Source: Strongylocentrotus purpuratus (Eukaryota > Echinodermata > Echinoidea > Camarodonta > Strongylocentrotidae). From it: a DNA stretch of 64,000 nt. A program made the translations under genes and the position numbers. Every line of letters begins with the position of its first letter. Position 1 is the first letter of the stretch. This document shows positions 37,226-49,394 of the stretch, piece by piece. The stretch spans positions 30,543,301-30,607,300 of the forward strand of contig NW_022145609.1 of assembly GCF_000002235.5 (NCBI RefSeq), given 5' to 3'. The notes under the pieces were generated by a model. That model was not told the origin of the DNA, did no database searches, and saw nothing but the letters and a program-made list of their open reading frames with translations.

Positions 37226-38003
37226 TACTGTTTTTGTGTTAATTAATAAACAAAGGCAACAATATTTCTCGTTTCTAAATAGTAAATACAGAGGGTCATT
37301 TCCAAATACGTTCACACCCGGCCTCCATACACGTACAGAGTAAATAACCTTTCCATACAGCGTGAATAGAGCTATTTAAAGTTGACGCAAATGCTCTTGC
37401 GCTCCAAGTAATTGGCATCTCAGTGGAAGGCAATTTAGCAAGATTCCTTGCTAAGTGGATTTTCTCGCCTTGTCACTCCTTGCATTCCGATGATGCGCTT
37501 TAAAAATAATTGCTATCAAACTACATTATATATAAATATATAAAGGCCTACAGAGGAACAGCCTTCATGTTACGCTATTCAATAAACAGTAGGTGTGCTA
37601 TATGAATTTCAAATTTGTCAAAAATGGGTTATGTTATTTAACTACAAATTTTCTCACTAAAATAATACAGATTATTAAAGAAATTGATAATAACATCGTT
37701 AAGCAACTACTCAAGAAAACATGTTGGGTTTAGATTTAACAAACGGTTTAAGGAATTTTTCTTACAGAGAATATACATGTATATACCTGTATATTTAACT
37801 TCTACATATGACAGGCAGGCACCTACATAAATGTTAAGGAAATATTACAAAACTAGTCATCAAACAGCTATATATATTCAAGCAATTGAAGTCAAAGGTT
37901 ACAACTGATCTTTGACAGTGATCATGATCATCAGACCTACTTATCTCTCACCTTGCCCTTGCATAGTCATCTCTATCTAATGGTGTCAGGGAAGATGTAA
38001 TAC

Positions 38004-38406
38004 ATAGAGTGGTGAAGTGTGACGTCATCAAAAATCTAATTTTAGAATTTCTCAATTTTTTCTTCATTTTCCGAAAGAGCATCAAAAATAATGTCCAAAT
38101 GTCGAAAACCAATTGAATATGTTAAGTATTGGCTGAGATATGACCATCTGAATAAATATACTCCCCATAGGAGCTCAGTGTTACATTATATGCTCTGGCT
38201 CCTAACCACTAGGAGCCAGAGCATATAACACTGAGTTCCCATAGGACATATATTTATTCAGATTGTCGCATCTCAGCCAATACTTAACATATTCAATTGG
38301 TTTTCGACATTTGGACATTATTTTTGATGCTCTTTCGGAAAATGAAGAAAAAATTGAGAAATTCTAAAAATAGATTTTTATGACGTCACAGCTTCTGTAC
38401 TCTATA
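38004..38406. mobile_element. 400-bp near-perfect palindrome (foldback element)
   Basis: The left arm from ATAGAGT...GTGACGTCAT pairs with the right arm ATGACGTCAC...ACTCTAT, each about 190 bp, around a centre near GCTCCTAACCACTAGGAGC (38204). Mismatches are few and scattered. No coding sequence. Confidence 0.9.
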
Positions 38407-41400
38407 GAGCACACAGGTTTGTGCCCTAGTATTAAAGGTCTAGCTGGTAGCATTATAACTCCTCTATATGCACGTTGGATTAATACTTACAAATGGTGTG
38501 ATCCAATAATTACATACTGGCTTAACATGTGTTATCTTTGCCCTCCTCAGATAAAATACTTACACCACCATGTGTGCCGAGCCTCTGAGACGACATGATC
38601 ATTGATAAACTACTAGCTGTCAGAGGAGTAGTAAGTATTTGTTCAATGCTAAACGATTGATGCAACAGTCAGAGCCAAATGGAGCAATTAACAGACAAAA
38701 AACAACTCCATAGACATGCAGATGATGCTTAGAATGGTCCTCTTCTGTTTTTAGATTAGAATAAAAATTTTATCATGTGACGCTTCACAAATATACAGTA
38801 CGGTATGCATGCAAAAACTGTGCAAACACTTATCTAACGTCACAGATCAATTTCCAATGTTTTCCCTGATTTACAAAGTACACACTATTCAATCACGATT
38901 CATGAACTATGGTGGCACAGATGTTCAAAGCATTCTTTTTGCCAGTTAAACATAATCAATGAAATCATATGAGTTAATTGTTTTAATTGCAGCATTCATC
39001 AACATCACATTGTTGGTTTGGTTAGAACCTTGCATGCCTTTGGTATGTCCAATTTGATCTGATGTGTTTAAAACCATGGATGTGCATGCAGATCCAATTT
39101 CACAATTATTCCACCCTCGATCCTAATCAAAACTTGTGAGTGACATACATGTATCCAACAGAAGGAGTCCAAGGCATTGATATAGGCCTGCATCTAACAC
39201 TACAGGGCTTGTCCTAATATTACTATACAGTGCTTATAAATGTCATGGTCAACACAAGAACTTGACACGATTCCCTTCAAAGTCCAAAATGAAAGCATCC
39301 TCTTGACTCCAGTCTTACAATCTATCAAATCCAGTGAATAATATGGTTCCAACAGGCTAACACAGTTCAAAGAATAAACTAGTAGATAAATATAGGCCCC
39401 CATTCTCAGTTGAATCCACAGAAAATAGATCAGACCAAGGAGTCATATGATCAGACTGACTGCAGAACTGCATTCTAGCACTGTACCAGGAACAGGACAG
39501 AACACAGAGAGCTGGTTTTGTTTACTTCCCTCTCGATCACTGCATCCAGTCACCCCTGACTGACTGCAAACCTCTAGGGCCATAATAAATCTGCCAAGCA
39601 TTGATCAGCTTGGCCTAAAATCCTTTTACACACTTGAACACCTGATTTACAACAACAAAACAACTCCACAAATCTGTTCAAAGCTTCTTACTTCACCAGT
39701 CATCTAGTCTGTAACATCAGACTTCTAAATTTTTAAGTCCTAAAAGTGAGATTCCAGCTAGGACTTTAAACTCTGTGTGCTGGACACTGTGCCAATGTCC
39801 TCCTGCATATATAGCTGTAAAGGTACACGTTGAAATAGTAAACTGCACTTCACTAAAAAGTTAGAAGGAACAGACAAAGTTTATCTGTACATGAATGGTC
39901 TATTGCTTCCATTGCCATGCAATGTGTGTGCCCTGCTACACTGTATATGTACATGTGTGGAGCAAAATTTTGGAGGAGTGACTGGGGGTGTGTCAGTTAT
40001 TAGCCAATCGGATTGCTCCCTTCACTAACTCAGCTGGTATCCTGTATACACACAAATCAAACAATGCAAACTGTGCAATTGACTTCCAAACAATTAATCA
40101 CTTGGTTATAGAGGGGTTGCTTGGGAATGACTCTGCACTAAAAGAGGGAAATGTGTTTCACCAGTAAATATATGGTCACACAATGATGGCTCTGTTTGTC
40201 CTATATTGGGTGAAAAGAAGGTAAAATGTTATACTTCCTGGTAGCTTTCCACGTAAACTATTACCCAAAAAACATAACAAGATTCCAAGGTCAATACTTT
40301 TAAGGATGTAATGTATACCCGGATCTAAAAGATCACACCAGTCTTCATGTATCAAGCAATGCCACACAACTACATGTACAGTGTACATATAAAAGCAAAA
40401 ATTCAATTGTTATAACTTTGATTAACCAAAGCACTATTTTGGTGCAAGGCTACATGACATGTACTGTACATGTATTTTAAAGTCAATGTGTTCCCCATGC
40501 TAAAGCAATCATAATGCTGCTCACTAGCTTCACCCCTTCCCTCTCTCTAGTTTGTTTAGTTTATTTTTTTCCAAATATCATTTAACAGTAAATAAGACTA
40601 TATGGGTAGAGTGATCATTGCTGTGTTCATTAAATAAAAATGTTATGGGGCCATTTTCTGTTTTTTTTTAAGACTCCGTCAGAAGTGAAAAATTAAATAG
40701 ATGAATAACATACAATATATGTATCGACACTCGACAGAAGTTTATAAGCCATACCTGTAGATTACAATAATATCAATTACAGTTATTTCAGTGTCTGTCA
40801 GAGGAGTAACAGCTCTCTAAAAAAATCGACAGCTCTCAAAGCTTTGAAAACCAGCAGTTGTCACCCTAAAAACTAGCCATCAATTTGATGACATCATCTT
40901 ATGTGGATCAAGTACACATATTCACAATGACTTTGCATTAAATACCGGTAAGCACCAATCATCTCGCCTACATGTATGTACAATGTAGCTGATATTAAAA
41001 GTAATGCTTGCATATTTGCATAATTTTATTAAATGACAATGTTCCACTGGCTGTCTGCCCTAACGGCAAAGAAGACGAGAGACTTCATGCATGGCTGATC
41101 TCAACGACACAGAGTTTGTTGTTTGTTGCTACAGCAGGCAGCCAGTGAAAATAATTTTTTTTAAAATAAAATTATGGAAATGCAAGCATTACTTTAAACA
41201 AAAAGACCTTTGTTATTCCTGGCTCATTTTTCCTGATTGAGGTGTCATATAAAAGGGCAGAAAATGAACTTTTTGGAAAAAATGATTTTCTCTTTGAAAT
41301 TCAGATACTGTTTGCCAAATGACTTTTTGGTAACCTTTCTTCAAATTGTTTTTATCACTCGTGTGTGAAATATGCATCATAACGATCATATGAGTTGCAT

Positions 41401-41673
41401 TGAAAGAATGAGGAGGATCTAAGCTTTACAAATATGTGTAATTTATTAGTTATAATTGTGATCAAGTTATGATAAAACATCGATAATTCTCGGTGTCATT
41501 TTTTCTGGGACGCACTGTATATGTAGCTTAATTCAAGATCAAGAATACAATACATGTATATTGACAAGCTTGCTTACAATGAGGCTATCTGTCACTGACC
41601 TCTACTGATAAGTGACATCATAGTTAGGAAAGGACAGTGATAGAGGAGAGACTGTTGCGATTAGCCTGGCTTC

Positions 41674-41822
41674 CAGGCCCTTGTTGCATAAAATTTACCA
41701 TTGATGATAACTTTGCCACCAATGGTACATTAACTGCCATGAAAACCTTGATTTTGATTGGCTGTTGAGCCTTGTTACCATGGTAGTTGCCGTTGATGGC
41801 AAAGTTACCATCAATGGGGCCC
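41674..41822. mobile_element. Short MITE
   Basis: TTTACCATTGATGATAACTT near 41695 pairs with AAAGTTACCATCAATGG near 41803; the ends carry GGCCC-type text. Similar in design to the D family. Confidence 0.6.
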
Positions 41823-41908
41823 AGAAGTGACCCCCTCCCCTTCCCCTTATTTGCCCCAACCCCTTTATGCCCATACTCCTTCCTCCCTAATGATGCATTA
41901 GTTTGAAA

Positions 41909-42524
41909 CATACCTGCCAACCTTTGAAGACTAAAAATAGTAATCATTTTTTTACGAGGGACTGTGACGGAGCGGAGCGACAGAGCTTTTGGTATTTTCA
42001 ACATATAGGAATGCCTTTTTCCTTCACTTTAAACTCATTTTTCAACACTTATGCAACCCCCTCCCCCATACAAAATATTTTAAACAACAAGGACTAAAAG
42101 CTCAAAATTCCCCTGATGAAATAGAACCTGGAGGTGAAAAATAAAGGGCTGTGCATAGGCATGTAATGAGGTACTCAAATACCCAATTTTGTTGTTGTCA
42201 ACACCACCATACTACGGTAGAAGTATCCCAGGTCCGTCACCGAAAACTCAAGCGATTTACTTGGAGTTGCAGTTGAAGGCGCTGAAATCTGGACATTTGG
42301 TCCCACTTTCTGAGTGGTGAGTTGACAGTGATATTGAGCTGTGAAACTTTTTTTTACTCTTGGTACCATGCCGGTGCTCTCCCGGGCACGCTTAAGCATC
42401 GGACTGCACAGTGCCAGGTGAACGGGCAAAAAAAAAAAAAAAAAAATTAAAAAAATTAAAAATCGTAATTTTATGACAAAAAATCGTAATAATTACGCCA
42501 AAATCGAAGTAGTTGGCAGGTCTG
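41909..42524. mobile_element. Inverted-repeat element with 6-bp target duplication
   Basis: Starts CATACCTGCCAAC and ends GTTGGCAGGTCTG, flanked on both sides by TTGAAA. The interior contains A-runs and ATCGTAATTTTATGAC-type text. Same family as 36073-36559. Confidence 0.85.
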
Positions 42525-42569
42525 TTGAAAGACTCATACATCTCCTCAATGGGTCTAGCCCCTCCCCTC

Positions 42570-42583
42570 TCCCCGCCCCCTCC

Positions 42584-42614
<31 letters not shown>

Positions 42615-42615
42615 T
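42570..42615. repeat. Poly-C tract
   Basis: CCCCCTCCACC followed by a run of more than 30 C. The length is likely to be uncertain. Confidence 0.85.
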
Positions 42616-43184
42616 GTACCCGTCTTACATGTATCTATGCCACTGCATCACCTGTATACAAATGAACGACTGGCAGTGAAATGTTGGATAGTATTCCATC
42701 ATAAAAATGGAGGGAGATTACCGGTAGCACAAAACCTCAAGAAAAGAATGCACAGTCTGAATGTCTCATCATCACTGGCTGATCTCAATAACTTTCATCT
42801 TATTTTGTGTTTTTGTACTTATTTTAGTTTCATTTAAATCTATTCATTCAATTATTTTAGTATCTAGATTCATTTATCATTTCCCTTTTATATTTAGTTA
42901 CCTAACCTTTCATCCATGATTATTCATTTATTTATATATTTATTCATTTATTTTATTTTTCATTAATTTATTTCTCTATTTCCATTAATTCACTTATTCT
43001 TGTACCCTATTCATTCATTCAATTCAATTCATTCATTCTGTTGAAATGAAATAAATATGAATATGAATAATATGAATCACTTACTCCTTCCCTCACTCAA
43101 TCATTCATTCCTTCATTTTTTTTTTTTTAATTTGATTTTTTTTTTTGTGACAGGTAGTATTTGAGGTTATAAGCTAATTTTAGA

Positions 43185-43600
43185 ATTTGTTATTTGATTT
43201 GATTTGATTTGATTTATTGGTTTCTGAATCTTTTATTCTTTTTTTTCATCATACATTTTCATGAACATAATATGGTTTGATACAATATTTTAAGTGTATA
43301 TACTTTTATACAGATAATAAACGAAATTAAACAAATATATTGAATGCATAATTAACATACATTAGATGCAGGAGGGCTACAGAAATAAGTAAAGTAGCTT
43401 GACGTGCCCGCAGCCCTCAACTTAGATACAACAATACAAAATAAAAATATAAAAGAGTGTGACTTGCAGAGAAGAAAAGGAAAGGGGAGAGAAGGAGCGT
43501 TGGTACTAATACAATAAATCTCATACATCTGCTGATTGAATGCAGGTTCATTCATGAATGGATAAACGATGCTACATGTAGGTCATGGACGATTACACAT
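43185..43600 (-). mobile_element. Possible LINE 3' remnant
   Basis: (TTTGA)n at 43190-43215 followed by AT-rich text and AGGGCTACAGAAATAAGTAA. On the minus strand this would be a 3' untranslated region ending in (TCAAA)n. No protein match is readable. Confidence 0.3.
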
Positions 43601-43959
43601 CATTGTTGAATATACAGTCAATGTTATAATCTAGAGACAACCAATACCACCTTGAAGTTCATATAAGAGGGAGAAAAACACACCCTCAGTCTGACGGCTA
43701 GGCTAGAGAAGTCAGAAGTGTCTTTCGCCAAAGTCTCAAATGTTAATGTATTTACAGCATAGCATGTACAGTAGCTATCCCTGCTATCAGTTACAATTCC
43801 CTGTACACTATGTACTACATGTCTAGGCAATGGGAAGGCAAACCACTTATGCATCAGGGTTTCATGGATTAGAAAGGCTATATAATAATGATTCATTTTC
43901 ATTAGCATGGCCCTCGCGTACACAGATTTTAAAAAAAAAGTTTAAAAAAAAATCAAATT

Positions 43960-43973
43960 TTTACTTTTTTTTT

Positions 43974-44004
<31 letters not shown>

Positions 44005-44005
44005 T
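43960..44005. repeat. T-run and G-run
   Basis: About 20 T followed by about 22 G, after A-rich text. Confidence 0.85.
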
Positions 44006-44824
44006 CAAATTTTCCCTCGGGTCGCGCCACGCGTTTTTAATTTCTTGGCGAGAGGCCTGTTCATTAGTTTTACATGGTCATAAAATTTGTAGTTGAATTA
44101 TCAACCCACATTACGTTGTCGAACAAAATGAAGACAAGATATACAAAAGTACATTGAAGTTGAAAAATGGTCAATGTTTAGCAGGGGGAACTATTTTCTG
44201 TAACTGTTTTCATAACAAAGTATGATTTCTATTCATACCACAATACAATCAGCTTAAAAATTGTAGACAAATCGTGATAATCAGATGAGTGTCATGAGGA
44301 AAGGATATACCATTGTCATCCTCTACATGTATAAAATCTTCCTACATGTACCGGTACCCATAATCATTTGGACAGATCTATACACACAATTTTTTTTTTA
44401 ATTCTTCAAAAGTGTTCTGTGTGCAAGCAAAAACAAATCAGAACAAATTCAAACCCCCCCCCCCCAGGAAAGCATGTTTGCCAAGTCATGGGGGAGGGCA
44501 GTTGCAGTTCCTACCACCCCCCCCCCCTCCCACCCCACTGGTATACATGTACCTGCCAGTATCTTGCAATGTACATGTTTGTAATTATTATAGGGGGGGG
44601 GGAGGGGGGTTTCACACATTTGAACAAAGTCCATCAAAGTTACAAAATCTTTGCAATGAATTAATTTCCTTTTACACTTTGCACAGGTACATGGATATTG
44701 AAATATAGAGGGCGCTATCACATAATGCAGTATATATGCATCATTAATTTGCTTCTATTAATTGTCAGCTCTATTTCCTCAAGTAAATTCTTTGTACATA
44801 CATGTACATGATTGCTCAGAACAA

Positions 44825-45115
44825 GATTAGTCATGTATCTTTTGATAGTCTTGTGAAAGTTCTCTTTTTGAGTCCTAACGTCTGATTGGCTCTTTTAACT
44901 GCAGAGTCAATATGTGTGTGAAAAGTCAGCTCATCATCTACCAAGACACCCAAATTCTTTTCTGCAACAGTTTCTTTAATTATTTGGATGTTTATGCGGT
45001 ACAATGACTTGGTATTACCTTTTCCTACAGTTTGTGCATAACCTTAGTTTTTGCTGAGTTGAAGGTGAGTTGCCACGAATTGGCCCAGGCAGCTGCTTTA
45101 TTCAAATAATCGCAT
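44825..45115 (-). pseudogene. LINE reverse transcriptase fragment (CR1/L2-like)
   Basis: On the minus strand, broken frames read ANSWQLTFNSAKTK, then AEKNLGVLVDDELTFHTHID and SAVKRANQTL, in the usual order of the C-terminal part of CR1/L2-type reverse transcriptases. Frameshifts separate the blocks. A dead remnant. Confidence 0.75.
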
Positions 45116-46021
45116 GACACAGTTGCAGAATGACACACACACAAATCAGTAAATTAGAGCTAGTCTCACATTATTTTTAGAACAAGATGAGGTCTCTCAC
45201 TAGTCACTGAGTGATTTCAAGTACGGTGTTCGGTGTTGGTGTTGGTGTTGAGAGCGTGGAAAGGCTGCTGAACCAAGCTCAACACCAGCCTCAACACCGA
45301 GTGACGTCCTACTCTACATGCACAAAATGTTGCGATAAAAGCATAATCCATTCAGAAATTCCAATAAATTACATCATATTGAATATCAAATGTAAATTCA
45401 TATTATATAAAATACCATTTCTCTTGAAAAACAAATACAGCTCCCATGATTTACAGCTGTTTTGACTGTACGATGGATTTTACCTTGGCATGATCGCGAG
45501 ATTCGTGCCAGTTGTCAGCATAGTTACCTGCAACACCAACACCAACACCAAACGTGAAATCATGAATTTCCCAATCCCTAGGGGCTGGTGTTGGTGAATG
45601 GGGAAATTGCACGTAAATCGTCAACACCAACCGCGATACTCGGTTCAGCAGATGACATTCAACACCAGCCCTCAACACAGACTACCGGAAATGCATCATA
45701 TTTTCCAAGGTCAACCTCAACACCAGGGGCTCGTTCCTCGAAACCGTCATAAGTCTAACTTCTTGACTAAATCAGCGTTAGTGAGCTAGCTAGTTGTCCG
45801 CTACGTGTTTCACGGAGCCCTCTTTGCCAAGATCAACGACAACATCCTGACTAAGAAGTTATGACGCCTCTGACACCGTCATATCTGTCATAACTTTTAT
45901 TGGGTAGACTATAGCTGGCAAAAAAGGACAATAAATCCTCCAACAATGATTTTTCCACACATTCATGTTATCTTTTTTTGTAAATTTGATAATCTTATGA
46001 AAATTTGCCATATTTTATATT

Positions 46022-46381
46022 TCAAGGTAAAGACCAGTATTGGAAACGCCCCAATTTCAAAAAATGAAATGGAAGCTCTTATTACCAATCATGTGAAAGA
46101 ATATGTATTGACTAAATACATGATGATAAAAAATTTGCCAGGAAACCGCCTACTAATTGATATATTTGGTAAATTAGTTCATCTATTGGGATGTGAGAGA
46201 TAAACGCAGTCCCATATACATCTTTCTGTGAACAGTGCTTGTAACTTTACGAAGACTGGGCTAAATTTCTTATCATTTTGATTATTCCAGAACTATGCTA
46301 GATGATCAACCTTTTCTGATCGATTCCACAGTGTTTCTTTCACAATGCAATCGCATGACCATAACTGGTCTTTATCTTTAA
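46022..46381. mobile_element. A-family MITE, long subtype
   Basis: Left CAAGGTAAAGACCAGTATTGG, right ACTGGTCTTTATCTTTAA. Matches the copy at 2671-3044 in inverted orientation. Confidence 0.75.
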
Positions 46382-46797
46382 GGATTTTCCCACTCAACTA
46401 AACTGATTATACGCCATTATTTCCACATTGTAAAGTCCTCAAAGGAATGGGTTTTCTGCCATGGCAGGCAAACCATAGTCAGAAGTGTATTCTCTTGTGT
46501 TCAGACCCATATTAATTTCGAGATGAATTCTATCTCCAAATGTGTAAACTTAATAGTTTGAAACATGTGTTCTAATATTCGGAATGTTGGAGCGTCGTCA
46601 TTTTGATATTGTGCAGACGCCTAAAACATTGGACAAAACTTTCATAACATCGCATTTTCCTAAGAAAAATTTTAAGGGTGCAATTTAATAAACTATCAAA
46701 TGAAAATATCTGGGGGGTACCCAGCTCAAATACAAAATTGATTCACCGGTCATGAAATGAAATACTCATAATTATATTATACAAGTATAGTTCTATG

Positions 46798-46845
46798 TAC
46801 TTCAAAATGTGTGTAGATTATATAATCTACACACATTTTGAAGTA
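46798..46845. repeat. Perfect 48-bp palindrome
   Basis: Two 24-bp arms, TACTTCAAAATGTGTGTAGA followed by TTAT, and the exact complement, with no spacer. Confidence 0.95.
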
Positions 46846-47531
46846 TCTTATTCCCTGATACCTATTACCATTTACATTTTCAATCTTATTTTATTCCCAA
46901 TAAAATTCATCTGAATGATTGCAGTTATCCTTAAATTACTTGTTTCTTAATCCGGTGGAACTGCAACAAATGCTATGTCTTGGCTCCTCTTCTCGCCGAT
47001 AGGCGATAGTATTGATTTCAAGAGATATCTAGCTAGAAATAGAAGCTTTTCGTGAAACGGTTTAGGAAGATCATCAGAGACATCTCCGTAGTTGGTGGAT
47101 AAAGTTATGACCGTCTCGTCGTTGGTTTCGAGGAACGGGCCCCAGCATGACTTCAAATTCGGTGTTGTAGCTGGTGTTGGTGTTCTTACAACACCGAACT
47201 TGAAATCACTCAATGTTTATTCTTCAAAAAAAATGCATTCACAATAGAGGTCTAGGCTATCTTATTCTTAATTCTTATTAGACCGAAAGCTTCAGTCTCT
47301 CTAATCGTTGGTTGTTCCACTGAGACTACGTCTGGCTCCACTAGACCTCCGATTACAGAGACTGAAGTCTGGGGACCTCTTTCTGTGAGGCACTGTACGG
47401 AACAAATGGTTCGGTTCGACCGGACCGCGATGAATGAGATATGCAACGAGATTTTCACTCTTTACATCCTCATAACTGCTGCAATTATAACACAAATTAA
47501 AAATAACATATATATAGCTTATTTGACTTAC

Positions 47532-47700
47532 GATAGCTTGCTCATTTAGATCCTAAATTAATGATTAATCCGAGAAAGTCTCGTCGTCAACATTATCCGT
47601 CTTGGTGTTAGTTGATGAATATTCATTTTTTCTTTTCGAACGTCCAATAGCTACCGTAGCTACGTACGAGTAAGCCCAGCTTGACCAACGAACTCCCACG
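47532..47700 (-). promoter_or_regulatory. AGL: Candidate non-coding first exon and promoter of AGL (near)
   Basis: On the minus strand a strong donor ATC|GTAAGT ends at 47532. About 180 bp upstream lie GGCCAATCAGAGC (CCAAT box) and, nearer, AGCTATTGGACG (inverted CCAAT). The segment is more CpG-rich than its surroundings. Linking it to exon 33293-33401 would give a 14.1-kb first intron. The transcript is not proven. Confidence 0.4.
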
Positions 47701-48552
47701 AAACGAGTGCTCTGATTGGCCATTTGGCTATGTTTTGGTAGGTTGACCCGGAAATATTTTGGCCGCCGGGTCATATAGCCCTATGTTCCGAGTGCATGAA
47801 CGTTCGGAGATACAAATTGGATAATTCATATAAGTAAGTCCGTAAATTATCAATTTAATATTGAGTTATCAAATTTTAATAACTGTAATTAGGACAAATG
47901 ACATACCGACCTAATTTACATCTGATTTAGAAATCAGGAAATTAGATCTAAATAAAGAAAATCGGGGAGAAAATGTCGTGGACGAAAGTATGCACATATA
48001 GATCTAGGCCTATAGCCATCCCCACGGTACGAGATCTCTGGGTTGCCATCTCATCTGTATTGGGGAATGACAACAAATGTCAGTTTTATTAAAGAAATGA
48101 CCCAAATCAGATGGTTATTGCTGTCTAAATTCTTATCTGACCGAGGTTAGTTTGAATAGACTACCGGTAGATCTAAAGACAAGTCTGAAGACAAAGTTTG
48201 AATAAAGACAAAGTCAAAGCATAAAAATGTATCTTTGAGACTTAATTTGCTCCAATCCATCCATTTATAGATCTACTATAAAAGACCTAAATTAGAATCT
48301 GCATAGAGGTCTAGATCTAGTAGTACAGACCAATGCAATGCAATGCACAGATCTAACATCGTCATCGTCTGCACTGCACGCGTGCATCTACGCCGACAGT
48401 GAGCCGGTTGCACACAGGCCATCATCGTACAGCGTACATCATGATTCATAATTCATGCACGTAGACTAATTGTAAGTGTAATTTGTTAAGTTAATGTGAA
48501 AAATAGCACATGCAAGTGTGAAAATGTATGACACATTGAATTACAACCTACC

Positions 48553-48660
48553 TGTCGAAAAGATGCTTGCGCTACAAAATCCTAGCTTTCTGGTCCAAAA
48601 TCAGTCGATGTGTCTGCTTCTTTCGGGTGAAGCTTTTCTTCACACACCTAATCGGAGATG
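48553..48660 (-). other. AGL: Alternative candidate first exon of AGL (far)
   Basis: On the minus strand, TTTTCGACAG|GTAGGT is a good donor ending an exon-like stretch that begins around CTCCGATTAGGTGTGTGAAG. This segment overlaps the outer edge of the large inverted duplication, and its outer part recurs at about 63640-63678. Confidence 0.3.
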
Positions 48661-48989
48661 AAGGTAGCCCATCCAATGTGTAAAAATTGCCAATTTGATA
48701 AGTGTAAGGATCGCATTGTACACATACAACCGCTATACTACAAACACGCAATATATTCTTTGTGTATATCCGTCAGGCATTATCAGTGCAACGATGGCGG
48801 TCGGATATAATGAGAGTAGATGGTGGAGGGGGGGGGGGGGGGGGGCGGTAAAGCGCAGTACTTAGGGGCAAATCAAAGAGTTATACTAAGACCTCACCTC
48901 ATGTATGTTAGATATTAAAAAGTTATTATCTTCTTTTGAATTGCAATATATCCCTGCACCATAATTATATGTCATGCATGAATGTTATT

Positions 48990-49263
48990 TGTCATATGTT
49001 ATATATTTGAAAGGTGGTACACGATTCAAGCTCTATTTGCTTATGTTTCATCACCTTTGTGTGTTCTTTCTTCAAACTGTATATTAGTTGCAACGTGTCT
49101 ATGATAAATCATTGTTATATTCTTTTTCATGAGAAGTCAATTCAAATGGATTGTAAAATTGAAATGATTTGTTATATTATTTTATATTCATTTTTCATGT
49201 GATGTTAACTTCAATGAATTGTGAAATTGTAAACATGCATGCATGCATAAATAAATAAATAAA
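48990..49263 (+). mobile_element. AT-rich insertion with AAAT tail in the left arm
   Basis: About 270 bp ending in (AAAT)n, absent from the right arm. The right arm runs through this point without a break (ATGCATGACATGCTTATAAT), so this is a later insertion, probably a short LINE tail. Confidence 0.6.
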
Positions 49264-49394
49264 TAAATAAATAAATATGCCTTCTCTGGAAAAAGGGGCA
49301 TTGACTCTTTAAATACCAAATCACAGAAACTATTCACCATTATGTCACCGTCATGTACATATTTTCTATGGATATAATTTTTCACGATCTCAAC

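Larger units (their letters stand above)
45205..47213. mobile_element. Nested element with GTGTTG-rich inverted ends
   Basis: The left end TGAGTGATTTCAAGTACGGT pairs with the right end ACCGAACTTGAAATCACTCA. Inside, a second pair, GGGGCTCGTTCCTCGAAACC near 45726 and GGTTTCGAGGAACGGGCCCC near 47124, bounds 1.4 kb. An A-family MITE (46022-46381) and a perfect palindrome (46798-46845) lie within. GTGTTG/CAACAC clusters also occur in inverted pairs at 45225-45300 and 45530-45720. No transposase frame. Confidence 0.7.
33402..48552. other. Probable first intron of AGL, no coding exons seen
   Basis: About 14-15 kb without recognisable coding sequence on either strand. It holds MITEs (34291, 36073, 41674, 41909), a 400-bp palindrome (38004), a pyrimidine-rich minisatellite (36945-37225), A- and C-runs, a LINE remnant (44825) and the nested inverted-repeat element 45205-47213. 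Its true right border depends on which candidate first exon is used. Confidence 0.5.

Noticed and set aside
36855..37343. 162-codon open frame rich in Pro, Ser and Leu
   Set aside because: It lies on a CCTCC-type minisatellite; all three plus frames are open because the sequence lacks stop-forming bases.
47565..47774. 69-codon minus-strand frame near the candidate AGL promoter
   Set aside because: No recognisable domain; it overlaps the CCAAT-bearing segment and ends before the donor, so at most an upstream open frame.
47972..47990. Possible short first coding exon on the plus strand (ATGTCGTGGACGAAA then GTATGC)
   Set aside because: A five-codon exon with a weak donor and no downstream partner exon in the window.
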